64,000 nt of DNA. It comes from an uncultured Clostridia bacterium. GTDB lineage: Bacteria > Bacillota > Clostridia > Lachnospirales > CAG-274. The stretch lies in NCBI GenBank assembly GCA_944384195.1, contig CALWSK010000002.1, forward strand, positions 62,001 to 126,000. Reading direction: 5' to 3'. This document shows, one piece after another, positions 27,592 through 36,700 of the stretch. Each line of letters opens with the position of its first letter. The first letter of the stretch is position 1. A program made the translations under genes and the position numbers. The notes under the pieces were generated by a model. That model did not search any database, was not told where the DNA came from, and saw only the letters and a list, made by a program, of their open reading frames with translations.

Positions 27592-27960
27592 ATGATTAGT
27601 TTAGATGGAATAAATGCTAATAATATTTCGGATATTAGCTCTACTAAAAAGACAAATATAGAAACAGATGAATTTAAAAAAACTTTAGAGAATGCTCAAA
27701 AAAATGGAGATAATGAAAAGCTTAAGAAAGCTTGTATAGAGTTTGAAAGTTATTTTTTAAACATGATGTTTAAATCTATGAGAAGTACTGTTATACAAAA
27801 CGAGGGGATATTTGCAAAAAGTAATGCTGAAAGAATATTTCAAGATATGCTAGATGAACAAATGACTAAAGATATGGCAAATGCAGGAGGAATAGGGCTT
27901 GCTGATATGATGTATAAGCAGATGACTTTAGAAAGTAATTCTATAGATTTTAAGGGATAA
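27592..27960 (+). CDS. flgJ: FlgJ-like rod-binding protein (no muramidase domain)
   Basis: A 122-residue protein consisting of the rod-binding domain only: LKKACIEFESYFLNMMFKSM, then FAKSNAERIFQDMLDEQMTKDMA and GIGLADMMYKQM. Proteobacterial FlgJ carries a C-terminal glucosaminidase; here it is absent, as in many Firmicutes. It caps the rod during assembly. ATG 27592 follows AGGGGGTAGCCT. A separate lytic transglycosylase gene at 45192 could supply the missing wall-cutting activity, which is inference. Confidence 0.9.
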   Translation: MISLDGINANNISDISSTKKTNIETDEFKKTLENAQKNGDNEKLKKACIEFESYFLNMMFKSMRSTVIQNEGIFAKSNAERIFQDMLDEQMTKDMANAGGIGLADMMYKQMTLESNSIDFKG

Positions 27961-27966
27961 AATTTA

Positions 27967-27997
27967 GACTGTAGAAATAAATCTACAGTCTTTTTTT
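27967..27997 (+). terminator. Terminator of the mbl-flgJ operon
   Basis: GACTGTAGA (27967-27975) pairs with TCTACAGTC (27982-27990), a 6-base loop, then seven T. Confidence 0.9.
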
Positions 27998-28001
27998 ATA
28001 A

Positions 28002-28031
28002 AAAAACTGTGGATTTTAATCCACAGTTTTT
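28002..28031 (-). terminator. Terminator of the minus-strand Cys/Asn-rich gene
   Basis: ACTGTGGATT and AATCCACAGT form a 10-base-pair stem with T runs on both sides. On the minus strand it follows the stop codon at 28056. It stands back to back with the operon terminator at 27967. Confidence 0.8.
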
Positions 28032-28055
28032 AAGGAGATTTTATCTTTAAAAATA

Positions 28056-28373
28056 TTATATAGCATTATGAGTGAAGCTAGCTATTCTACATAGAGGTAT
28101 TTCTGTTACAGAACCCATAAAATTATAGTTACAATTATAATTTTGGTTATTGTTACATTCTTGATAATTATTATAATAATTACCACCAGAACAATTTGAA
28201 CCTAAAGGACAACTTGGAGAAGCACCAATAGATGTAATTAATTTTAATGTATGATTATCTACAGATGCTAACACACCAGTAAAACCACTTCCAGACTGAC
28301 CACCACTAGTTGTGAACACTGTTATAGTCTGACCTATATAGCGACATAGATTTTCAAATAAATTAGTTTCCAT
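28056..28373 (-). CDS. Small Cys/Asn-rich protein, Sm-like pattern, putative spore-surface component (paralogue A)
   Basis: A 105-residue protein I do not recognise by name. The N-terminal part CRYIGQTITVFTTSGG, then GFTGVLASVDNHTLKLI, alternates like the first strands of an Sm/SH3-type barrel. A Gly/Asn/Cys-rich insert follows, with the CPLGSNCSG motif, and the C-terminus IPLCRIASFTHNAI returns to strand-like sequence. There are six Cys and no signal peptide or membrane segment. ATG 28373 follows GAAAGGGGGAAAAAT. A divergent paralogue lies at 28511. A sigma-K-like promoter precedes each gene, so a mother-cell spore-coat role is proposed, not shown. Confidence 0.75.
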   Translation of the reverse strand: METNLFENLCRYIGQTITVFTTSGGQSGSGFTGVLASVDNHTLKLITSIGASPSCPLGSNCSGGNYYNNYQECNNNQNYNCNYNFMGSVTEIPLCRIASFTHNAI

Positions 28374-28401
28374 ATTTTTCCCCCTTTCTTTTCTTATATT
28401 T

Positions 28402-28428
28402 TATATTATGGATGTATAAAAAAAATGT
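28402..28428 (-). promoter_or_regulatory. Sigma-K-like promoter for paralogue A
   Basis: On the minus strand, AC (positions 28428-28427) is followed by 16 bases and CATAATATA (28410-28402), matching the AC-N16/17-CATANNNTA pattern of sigma-K promoters. The -10 ends 29 bases before the ATG, the same distance as in the mirror-image promoter. Confidence 0.55.
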
Positions 28429-28455
28429 TACTAGTATTTAAAAATTACTTTTGTA

Positions 28456-28482
28456 ACAAAATAATTTAAAATACATATTATA
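28456..28482 (+). promoter_or_regulatory. Sigma-K-like promoter for paralogue B
   Basis: AC (28456-28457), 16 bases, CATATTATA (28474-28482), again AC-N16-CATANNNTA. It lies 29 bases before ATG 28511. The mirrored spacing in the two divergent promoters makes chance less likely. Confidence 0.55.
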
Positions 28483-28510
28483 CATTATAAAAAAGAAAGG
28501 AGGATTTTAT

Positions 28511-28822
28511 ATGGAATGGTTTGATAATTTAAGAGGTGACATAAGTAGATATATTGGTCAAACAGTTACAATATTTACTACTAGTGGAGGAAAATCTGGA
28601 AGTGGTTTTAGTGGAGTTTTAATTTCTGTTTCTGATTGTGCTGTTAGACTTCTTGTAAGTGCAGGAGAAGCTCCAAATTGTCCATTAGGCTCTAGCTGTT
28701 CTGGATTTAACAATTTAAATAATAATTTTTCTAATAATAATTGTAATTGCAATAATCCATTAGGAGCTATAGTTATTATTCCTACTTCTTCTATAGCAGC
28801 TTTCACTCATAATGCTATTTAG
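28511..28822 (+). CDS. Small Cys/Asn-rich protein, Sm-like pattern, putative spore-surface component (paralogue B)
   Basis: A 103-residue paralogue of the divergent gene at 28056. Shared blocks are RYIGQTVTIFTTSGG, GSGFSGVLISV, CPLGSSCSG and the identical end AFTHNAI. The insert is Asn-rich (NNLNNNFSNNNCNCNN) and differs in length and sequence, while the barrel-like ends are conserved. There are five Cys. It has no signal peptide and no membrane helix. ATG 28511 follows AAGAAAGGAGGATTTTAT. Function unknown; promoter type and Cys/Asn-rich composition suggest a crosslinked spore-coat or exosporium part. Confidence 0.75.
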   Translation: MEWFDNLRGDISRYIGQTVTIFTTSGGKSGSGFSGVLISVSDCAVRLLVSAGEAPNCPLGSSCSGFNNLNNNFSNNNCNCNNPLGAIVIIPTSSIAAFTHNAI

Positions 28823-28842
28823 AAAAAAGATAATTTAATTAT

Positions 28843-28880
28843 AAAAAAATATTGTAGACAAAAGTCTACAATATTTTTTT
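28843..28880. terminator. Bidirectional terminator between paralogue B and the AI-2E permease gene
   Basis: AAAAAAATATTGTAGAC pairs perfectly with GTCTACAATATTTTTTT around an AAAA loop: 17 base pairs with A/T tracts on both sides, serving convergent genes. Confidence 0.95.
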
Positions 28881-30153
28881 ATAAATTTTTATTTCTTCTT
28901 CTTCTTTCATATATTCTAGTAGCAAATAGTTTTATAGTAGCAAATACAGGTACAGCAAATACCATTCCCCATAATCCAAAAATATTACCCGCTATAGATA
29001 ATGCTATTATAACTAATACCGGACTTAATTCTACGCTTTCTCCAACTACTTTAGGAGATATAAAAATAGAATCTATTTGTTGTAGTGTTAGCATAGCTAT
29101 TGTAGAATATATAGCTTGCATAGGTTCACCGCTTATTAAAGCTACAGATATGGCTAATATAAAGCCCATAAATGCTCCAAAATATGGAATTATATTTGAA
29201 AAACCAGATATAATACCGATTATTACTGCGAATTTCAAACCTATAGCAGATAATACAATACTTATAAGAATTGCCATAATAGTAGCATCTAATAAAGTAC
29301 CTCTTATATATCCAGAGAAAACGGCGTGTATATCTCCAAGGCTATCTTTTATATTTGAATATAATTTTTTAGGTAAAAAAGTTATTCCTATATTTTCAAA
29401 TTTTTCTTTTATTATTTCTTTATCCTTTAAGAAATAAAAGGAAATTACTATACCTAAAATAACATTTAATATTCCATTTCCAATAGCTGATATCATATAT
29501 ACAGCATTATTACCTATGTCATATATAAAGGAAGTAAAAGTTTTTGTTATTTTAGAAATATGAGGAGATATATATTCATCAAAGAAGCCACTATTTATTA
29601 AACTATTTTCTATTTTGTTGTAAAAGTTTATAATATCTTGTTGAAAACTAAATATAGAATTTTTTATGGCTATTGTTATATTATCTATAAAGTTTCCATT
29701 ACCTACCTTACTTATACTTTTTACAAGAAGAGTGCTGATTATAATTATTACAGCTAAAATGACAAGATAAGTTATTAAAGTTCCTACTGCTCTTGTTTTT
29801 CTTTTTTCTTCTTTTGGTTTATAGTTTTTCTTTTTCTTTCTTTTTTCTTCTAAAGCAAGTTTTTTAGCTTCTAAGGTTTCTTTTAGATATTTATCATAAA
29901 ATTTATCATATATATTTTGAAAAAAGTCAACTATAGGGTCTAGAAGGTAAGATAAAACAAAAGCTATAACAACAACTATTATTGTAGATAAAAACCAACC
30001 AATTATACCTTTTATTGTTATAAATATTACATCTAAATTTTTAAGAGCATATGCTAAAAAATCTATAGCATATTTTAAAGCATATATCATTATAATAGTT
30101 ACAACAACGTGGAAAGCTATTATTAGATATTTTTTATTCCAGGGTAGTTTCAT
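28879..30153 (-). CDS. AI-2E family transporter
   Basis: A 424-residue membrane protein with about eight hydrophobic segments. Family features include GNGILNVILGIVISFYFL, the VFSGYIRGTLLDA stretch, GFSNIIPYFGAF and the late VGESVELSPVLVIIALSI, IFGLWGMVFAVP. A very basic cytoplasmic loop (about residues 94-125, ALEEKRKKKKNYKPKEEKRK) separates the first two membrane pairs. Members have been proposed as autoinducer-2 exporters or as Na+/H+ antiporters; substrate cannot be told here. Last gene of the minus-strand operon starting with the ACT protein. Confidence 0.88.
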   Translation of the reverse strand: MKLPWNKKYLIIAFHVVVTIIMIYALKYAIDFLAYALKNLDVIFITIKGIIGWFLSTIIVVVIAFVLSYLLDPIVDFFQNIYDKFYDKYLKETLEAKKLALEEKRKKKKNYKPKEEKRKTRAVGTLITYLVILAVIIIISTLLVKSISKVGNGNFIDNITIAIKNSIFSFQQDIINFYNKIENSLINSGFFDEYISPHISKITKTFTSFIYDIGNNAVYMISAIGNGILNVILGIVISFYFLKDKEIIKEKFENIGITFLPKKLYSNIKDSLGDIHAVFSGYIRGTLLDATIMAILISIVLSAIGLKFAVIIGIISGFSNIIPYFGAFMGFILAISVALISGEPMQAIYSTIAMLTLQQIDSIFISPKVVGESVELSPVLVIIALSIAGNIFGLWGMVFAVPVFATIKLFATRIYERRRRNKNL

Positions 30154-30168
30154 TTTTAGTTCTCCATA

Positions 30169-31614
30169 TTATTTTATAGTTTTTAAAAGTTCTTTAAAAA
30201 AGTGCCAAGTTCTTTCTACAGAAGATATACTAACTTTTTCATCTGGTGTATGAATATTATAAAGGTTAGGGCCAAATGATATTATATCTAGACTTGGCAT
30301 TTTTTGAGAGAAAATACCACATTCTAATCCAGCGTGTATAATTTCTATTTTAGGGTCTTTTGCATATAGCTTTTTATATAAATTTATACATTTATTTCTT
30401 ATAACAGAGTCTTTTTTATATTCCCAAGCAGGATAATCTCCTCTAAATACTATATCGCCATTTATATAATTTATATAATTTTTAAGACATTCTATCATAA
30501 ATTCTTTTTTGCTTTCTACATAGCTTCTTAGTGAAAGTATTATTTCAAAAGTGTTATCATTTGTGATTAGAACACCCATATTTAAAGAGCTTTCTGGTAA
30601 GTCTTTTATATCAGAGCTCATAGTTTGTACTCCATTTGGCATTATCATAAGAGTTACTAAAATTTTATCAAAAGAATGTTTAGTAAATACTTTTTCTTCA
30701 AAGTTAGTTTCCTCTAATTTTATATATAGATTAGAATCTGTTTTGTTATATTCTTTTTTAAAAGTTAGCTCTATATCAGAAAGAATTTCTTTAAGTTTAT
30801 TAATATCTGAAGTATTTATAGATATTATAGCTTCTGCTTCTCTTGGGATAGCATTATCCTTAGCTCCTCCATTTATACTAGATATTTTTAAATCAAGATT
30901 ATTTCTAAGTGTAGATAAAATTCTAGTTATAAGTTTATTAGAGTTTGCTCTTTCTTTTGTTATATCTATTCCAGAGTGTCCTCCCATAAGTCCATAAATT
31001 CCAAGACAATAAGATTTATAATCTTTATTATTTTCTTCATATTCAATAGGTATAGATATATCTGCTTTAGTACCTCCAGCACAACCAACAGTAAATACGC
31101 CTTCTGCATCTGAATCTAAATTTAAAAGAATATTTGCTTTAATATTATTAGTATCTAAGAATGTAACACCTTCCATGCCAGTTTCTTCACAAACAGTAAA
31201 TATAGCTTCTATAGGAGGATGCTCTATATTATTAGCATCTAAAAGAGCAAGTGCCATAGCAACAGCGATTCCATTATCTGCTCCAAGAGTAGTGTTATCT
31301 GCTCTTAAAAAATCTTCTTCATAGATTAATTTTAGAGGGTCTTTAGAAAAATCATGATTTGAAATTTTATTTTTTTCACACACCATATCTGTATGTCCTT
31401 GTATAGCAACGATAGGAGCATTTTCGTATCCTTTAGTAGCTGGTTTTTTTATAACAACATTAAATAAATCGTCTACACTAGCTTCTAGATTTCTTTCTTT
31501 TGCAAAATTCATAAGATATTCGCTTATTTGTTTTTCATTAAAACTTGCACGAGGAATTTTACTAATTTCTTCAAAAAAATAAAATACTTTTGAGCTTTCT
31601 AAATTTGATACCAT
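30169..31614 (-). CDS. pepD: Aminoacyl-histidine dipeptidase PepD
   Basis: A 481-residue M20-family zinc dipeptidase that releases C-terminal His from dipeptides such as carnosine-like substrates. Metal-site motifs are visible in order: VAIQGHTDMVCEK, ADNGIAVAMALALLD, FTVCEETGMEG, NLDSDAEGVFTVGCAGG and the late HAGLECGIFSQK plus GPNLYNIHTPDE. ATG 31614 follows TTGGAGGTATAATA. The length fits the family. The gene lies 14 bases after the UPF0210 gene. Confidence 0.95.
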   Translation of the reverse strand: MVSNLESSKVFYFFEEISKIPRASFNEKQISEYLMNFAKERNLEASVDDLFNVVIKKPATKGYENAPIVAIQGHTDMVCEKNKISNHDFSKDPLKLIYEEDFLRADNTTLGADNGIAVAMALALLDANNIEHPPIEAIFTVCEETGMEGVTFLDTNNIKANILLNLDSDAEGVFTVGCAGGTKADISIPIEYEENNKDYKSYCLGIYGLMGGHSGIDITKERANSNKLITRILSTLRNNLDLKISSINGGAKDNAIPREAEAIISINTSDINKLKEILSDIELTFKKEYNKTDSNLYIKLEETNFEEKVFTKHSFDKILVTLMIMPNGVQTMSSDIKDLPESSLNMGVLITNDNTFEIILSLRSYVESKKEFMIECLKNYINYINGDIVFRGDYPAWEYKKDSVIRNKCINLYKKLYAKDPKIEIIHAGLECGIFSQKMPSLDIISFGPNLYNIHTPDEKVSISSVERTWHFFKELLKTIK

Positions 31615-31628
31615 TATTATACCTCCAA

Positions 31629-32984
31629 TTAATTTTTAAAGCTATGTATAGGAGCTGGAATTCTTCCTCCTCTATTTATAAACATAGAGCTATTAGCTTT
31701 ATTTACAGGCATTATAGGTGCAGAGCCAAGAAGTCCACCAAAAGATACCATATCACCAATTTCTTTTCCTATAACAGGAATAATCCTAACGGCAGTAGTT
31801 TTATTATTTATCATACCTATAGCCATTTCATCGCCTATTATAGCAGATATGGTTTCGTCTGGAGTATTTCCAGCTATAGCCACCATATCTATACCAACAG
31901 AACAAACACAAGTCATAGCCTCTAGTTTATCTAAAGTAAGATAACCTTTAGAAGCTGCTTGTATCATACCATGGTCTTCACTAACTGGAATAAATGCTCC
32001 GCTAAGCCCACCAACACAAGAAGATGCCATAACTCCGCCTTTTTTTACGTTATCATTTAATATGGCAAGAGCTAGAGTAGTGCCGTGAGCTCCAGCATAT
32101 TCAAGGCCCATTTCTTCAAATATCTCTGCAATACTATCACCAATAGCAGGAGTAGGGGCAAGAGATAAATCTATTATACCAAAAGGAACATTTAGTCTTT
32201 TAGAAGCTTCTGTAGCTACAAGTTGTCCTACTCTTGTTATTTTAAAGGCTGTTTTTTTGATAGTTTCACATAAAACTTCAAAATCTTCACCTTTAGCTTT
32301 TTCTAAGGCTTTTTTTACAACTCCAGGTCCACTAACACCAACATTTATAACAACTTCTTTTTCGCATACTCCATGGAAAGCACCGGCCATAAAAGGATTA
32401 TCAGATACAGCGTTACAAAATACAACAAATTTTGCACAAGCTATAGAATCTTTATCTTTTGTAAGATTTGCCATTTCTTTTATGATAGGTCCCATTTTCA
32501 TAACGCCATCCATATTAAGACCACTTCTAGAAGAGCCAAGACAAACAGAAGAGCAAACTCTTTCTGTAGAAGATAAAGCTTCAGGGATACTAGCTAAAAA
32601 TTCTTCATCTGCCTTTGTAGTACCCTTTTCTATAAGAGCAGAATAACCTCCAATAAAATTTACACCAACATCTTTTGCCACTTTATCAAGAGTTTTGGCA
32701 ATTTTTATAAAATCTTCTTTAGAACGATTTCCAAGAAGAGCAACCGGTGTTACAGATATTCTTTTATTTACTATAGGAATTCCAAATTCTTTTGAAATTT
32801 CATCACCTATTTTTACTAAATCTTTTGTGTAATTATATATTTTGTTATATATATTAGAAGTAAGTTTATCTATATCAGAATCAATACAGTCTAGGAGGCT
32901 TATACCCATAGTAATAGTTCTTACATCAAGATTTTCTTCTTCTATCATTCTATTTGTTTCTTGAATTTCTTGTTTTGTAAACAT
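31629..32984 (-). CDS. UPF0210 (PFL-family) protein
   Basis: A 451-residue cytosolic protein beginning [20 protein letters not shown], with TMGISLLDC and [14 protein letters not shown]. Other landmarks are [39 protein letters not shown] and the end [12 protein letters not shown]. The length and these blocks fit the UPF0210/DUF711 family, some members of which are annotated PFL-like although no glycyl radical loop is present. ATG 32984 behind AAAGGAGGTCTTCTT is preferred over the longer frame. It almost always follows an ACT-domain gene, as here. The reaction is unknown. Confidence 0.93.
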   Translation of the reverse strand: MFTKQEIQETNRMIEEENLDVRTITMGISLLDCIDSDIDKLTSNIYNKIYNYTKDLVKIGDEISKEFGIPIVNKRISVTPVALLGNRSKEDFIKIAKTLDKVAKDVGVNFIGGYSALIEKGTTKADEEFLASIPEALSSTERVCSSVCLGSSRSGLNMDGVMKMGPIIKEMANLTKDKDSIACAKFVVFCNAVSDNPFMAGAFHGVCEKEVVINVGVSGPGVVKKALEKAKGEDFEVLCETIKKTAFKITRVGQLVATEASKRLNVPFGIIDLSLAPTPAIGDSIAEIFEEMGLEYAGAHGTTLALAILNDNVKKGGVMASSCVGGLSGAFIPVSEDHGMIQAASKGYLTLDKLEAMTCVCSVGIDMVAIAGNTPDETISAIIGDEMAIGMINNKTTAVRIIPVIGKEIGDMVSFGGLLGSAPIMPVNKANSSMFINRGGRIPAPIHSFKN

Positions 32985-32997
32985 AAGAAGACCTCCT

Positions 32998-33267
32998 TTA
33001 AATTCTGTGCATACAATCAAAAATTTCTGCTCTTTGCATTTTTATTTGAACGTTTAAGTTTTTACCAAGAGCTTCAATTTCTTCTATTATAGTACTAAAA
33101 TTATCATCAACTTTAGAGATATCAATTATCATAGTCATATTAAAATATCCATCTATTATATCTTGAGATATTTCTAAAATATTTATACTATTTTTTGTTA
33201 GAAAATTAGAAATATTTGCTATGATACCTAAATTATCTTTACCTAAAACTGTAATTATTCCTTTCAT
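32998..33267 (-). CDS. ACT domain protein (UPF0237 family)
   Basis: An 89-residue single ACT domain: [40 protein letters not shown], ending in a helix and beta strand. ACT domains bind small ligands, usually amino acids. This stand-alone type pairs with UPF0210 in many Firmicutes, suggesting it senses a ligand for that protein. ATG 33267 follows TAGGAGGGATCTTTT. First gene of the four-gene minus-strand unit. Ligand unknown. Confidence 0.93.
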   Translation of the reverse strand: MKGIITVLGKDNLGIIANISNFLTKNSINILEISQDIIDGYFNMTMIIDISKVDDNFSTIIEEIEALGKNLNVQIKMQRAEIFDCMHRI

Positions 33268-33600
33268 AAAAGATCCCTCCTATATTTAACAAAAATTTTA
33301 AATTATTAAGATAATAAGTATGTAATATTTGTATATACAAACAAAATATAGAATATTATCTTAGATTAAGTTATTTTAACATAATATATTTAAAATTTCA
33401 AGGGAAGATAAATTATATTAAAATTTGATATAAATATTTAATATGTAATAAATTTTGGGTTATATTATATATGAAAACAAAAATTTTAATTGTTAATTAA
33501 AAATTGTATAATATATAATTTTTTGAATAAATTATAATATATAATATTTTACTTATATGACTTATTTAAAATACTTATTAACTATATTTAGATTTTTTTA

Positions 33601-33629
33601 TTTACTATTTTAATTAAAATTGTTATAAT
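33601..33629 (+). promoter_or_regulatory. Upstream promoter P1 of pyruvate:ferredoxin oxidoreductase
   Basis: TTTACT, a 17-base spacer and TGTTATAAT (extended -10, TATAAT at 33624-33629). The -35 is weak but the extended -10 is perfect. It overlaps one arm of an inverted repeat. Confidence 0.4.
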
Positions 33630-33669
33630 ATACTTGTAGTATATAACTATTTTTAATATAACAATTTTA
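33615..33669. repeat. 13-base inverted repeat spanning promoter P1
   Basis: TAAAATTGTTATA (33615-33627) and TATAACAATTTTA (33657-33669) are perfect inverted repeats 29 bases apart. Each contains a TTGTTA/TAACAA element like half of a redox-regulator (Rex) operator, but with far wider spacing than the usual operator. Confidence 0.5.
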
Positions 33670-33693
33670 TCGAGTAATGCTACTTGTTATAAT
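33665..33693 (+). promoter_or_regulatory. Downstream promoter P2 of pyruvate:ferredoxin oxidoreductase
   Basis: TTTTAT, a 17-base spacer and TGTTATAAT (TATAAT at 33688-33693). The same TTGTTATAAT word occurs at P1 64 bases upstream. It is 58 bases from the start codon. Confidence 0.4.
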
Positions 33694-33750
33694 TAGATAT
33701 AATATACTTAATTATAATAAAGCTTTGTTTTATAAAAGGAGGACTTTTAA

Positions 33751-36700
33751 ATGTCTAAAATTATGAAAACTATGGACGGAAGTCAAGCAGCAGCAGAAGT
33801 ATCTTATTTCTTTTCTGAAGTTGCAAATATCTTCCCTATAACTCCATCATCACCTATGGCAGAACACGTGGATGAATGGGCTGCTAAAGGTAAAAAAAAT
33901 ATGTTTGGACAAACAGTAAAAGTTGTAGAAATGCAATCTGAAGGTGGTGCTGCTGGTGCGCTTCACGGTGCTTTAGCTACTGGTGCTTTGGCTACTACAT
34001 ACACAGCATCTCAAGGACTTTTACTTATGATACCTAACTTATATAAAATAGCAGGGGAACTTTTACCTTGTGTTATAAATGTTAGTGCACGTACTTTAGC
34101 AGCGCATGCTCTTAGTATATTTGGCGATCATTCTGACGTAATGGCTTGTCGTCAAACAGGTTTTGCTATGCTAGCTTCTTCTAATGTACAAGAAGTTATG
34201 GATTTAAGTGCTGTTGCTCATTTAGCTACACTTAAATCTAGAGTACCTTTTATTAATTTCTTTGACGGTTTTAGAACTTCTCACGAAATTCAAAAAATAG
34301 AAATGTTAGATTTTGATAAAGTTAAAGAAATAGTACCTATGGAAGATATAAGACGTTTTAAAGATAATGCTCTTAATCCTCAAAGCCCAGTAACTAGAGG
34401 TACTGCTCAAAATCCAGATATATTCTTCCAAGCAAGAGAAGCTTCTAATAAATTCCATGATGCAGTTCCAGGAATTGTTGAAGAATATTTAGGAGAAATT
34501 AACAAAATTACAGGTAGAAATTATAAATTATTTAACTACTATGGTGATGAAAATGCAGAAAAAGTTATCGTTGCTATAGGTTCTGTTTGTGATACAATTT
34601 CAGAAACTATCGACTATTTAAGAGCTAAAGGAGAAAAAGTAGGTTTAGTAAATGTACATTTATATAGACCTTTTGTTCAAGAAAGATTACTTGAAGCTAT
34701 TCCTCAAACTGCTAAGAAAATAGCTGTTTTAGATAGAACTAAAGAACCAGGAGCTCTTGGAGAACCTTTATATCAAGATGTTTGTACAGCATTTTTCAAT
34801 GCTAAAAGAGAAGCTACTATCGTTGGTGGTAGATACGGTCTTAGCTCTAAAGATACAACTCCTGCACAAATTATCGCAGTATATGAAAATCTTGGACTTG
34901 AAAATCCTAAAAATGGATTTACTATTGGTATCGTAGATGATGTTACTAACCATTCATTAAACGTTGGAGAAGAAATAGATGTTACAGATGAAGAAACAAT
35001 CAGCTGTAAATTCTGGGGTCTTGGTGCTGACGGTACAGTTGGGGCTAATAAAAACTCAATTAAAATCATCGGCGATAACACTGATATGTATGCTCAAGCG
35101 TATTTCTCATATGATTCTAAAAAATCTGGTGGTTTAACAACTTCTCATTTACGTTTTGGTAAAAAACTTATACGTGCTCCATATCTTGTTACTACTGCCG
35201 ATTTTATAGCTTGTCATCAACCATCTTATCTTACAAAATATGATATATTAGAAGGTTTAAAAGAAGGCGGAAGCTTCTTATTAAACTGTAAATGGGATGA
35301 TAAAGAATTAGAAGAAAATATCCCAGCTAATATGAAAAGATATATAGCTAAAAATAAAATTAACTTCTATACTATAGATGCTGTTGCTATAGCTAAAGAA
35401 ATTGGACTTGGAAAACGTTTTAATGCTGTTTTACAATCTGCATTCTTTAAGATTGCAAATATTATTCCAGCTGAAAAAGCTATCGAATATATGAAACAAG
35501 CTATTGTTAAATCTTATGGTAAAAAAGGTGAAAAAGTTGTTTCTATGAACCAACAAGCAGTAGAAAAAGGTATGGAAATGCTTAAAAAAGTAGAAGTACC
35601 AGCTAGCTGGGCAGATGCTAAAGATGGAGAAACTTTTGATACAACAACTATTACAAAACCAGAATTTGTTAAAAATATATTAGAACCTATAAACAATATG
35701 CAAGGGGATAAACTTCCGGTATCTGCATTCTTAAATTATGAAGATGGTACATTTGAAAATGGTACTGCCGCATATGAAAAACGTGGTGTTGCTATTGAAG
35801 TTCCAGAATGGAATATAGATAATTGTATTCAATGTAACCAATGTTCTTATGTGTGTCCTCACTCTGTTATAAGACCATTTTTAGTTACAGAAGAAGAAGC
35901 TAACAAAGCTCCTCAAGGTTTTGCTACTAAAAAAGCTATAGGAAAAGGTTTTGAAGACTATACTTATAGAATTCAAGTTTCAGTATTAGACTGTACAGGT
36001 TGTGGAAACTGTGTTGAAATATGTCCAGCTAAAGAAAAAGCTATAGTTATGAAACCTCTTGATACTCAAATGGAACAAGCTTCTAACTGGGAATATGCTA
36101 TTAGCTTAGCTCCAAAAGCTAATCCAATGGATAAAAAGACAGTTAAAGGTAGCCAATTTGAACAACCATTATTTGAGTTTTCTGGTTCTTGTCCAGGTTG
36201 TGGAGAAACAGCTTATGCAAAACTTATTACTCAATTATTTGGAGATAGAATGTATATAGCTAATGCTACAGGATGTTCTTCTATCTGGGGTGGTTCTGCT
36301 CCTTCAACTCCATATACTAAAAATCATGAAGGACACGGTCCAGCTTGGGCAAACTCTTTATTTGAAGATAATGCCGAATTTGGTCTTGGTATGGCCATTA
36401 GCGTTTCTAAACAAAGAGAAACAATAAAAGAAAAAGCTGTTGCATTAATCGAAGCTACTCAAAATCAAGAGCTTAAAAATGCTCTTACTGCTTGGGTAGA
36501 TACTATGAATAAAGGTGAAGAATCTAAAGCTACATCTAAGGCATTAATAGAAGCTTTACAAGGTGAAACTAGCGAAGAAGCTAAATATATTTTAGAGAAC
36601 AAAAAACTTCTTGTTAAAAATTCTCAATGGATATTTGGTGGAGACGGTTGGGCTTATGATATCGGATACGGCGGTTTAGACCATGCTCTTGCTTCTGGTG

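Larger units (their letters stand above)
33268..33750. other. Long AT-rich regulatory region upstream of pyruvate:ferredoxin oxidoreductase
   Basis: A 483-base gap with no coding frame. The left half is plain AT-rich sequence, presumably with the divergent promoter of the ACT-UPF0210 unit. The right 150 bases hold two extended -10 elements and a 13-base inverted repeat, listed separately. Confidence 0.6.

Noticed and set aside
30551..30997. A 148-codon plus-strand frame opposite pepD
   Set aside because: Antisense to a well-supported gene with continuous motifs; no ribosome site or family resemblance.
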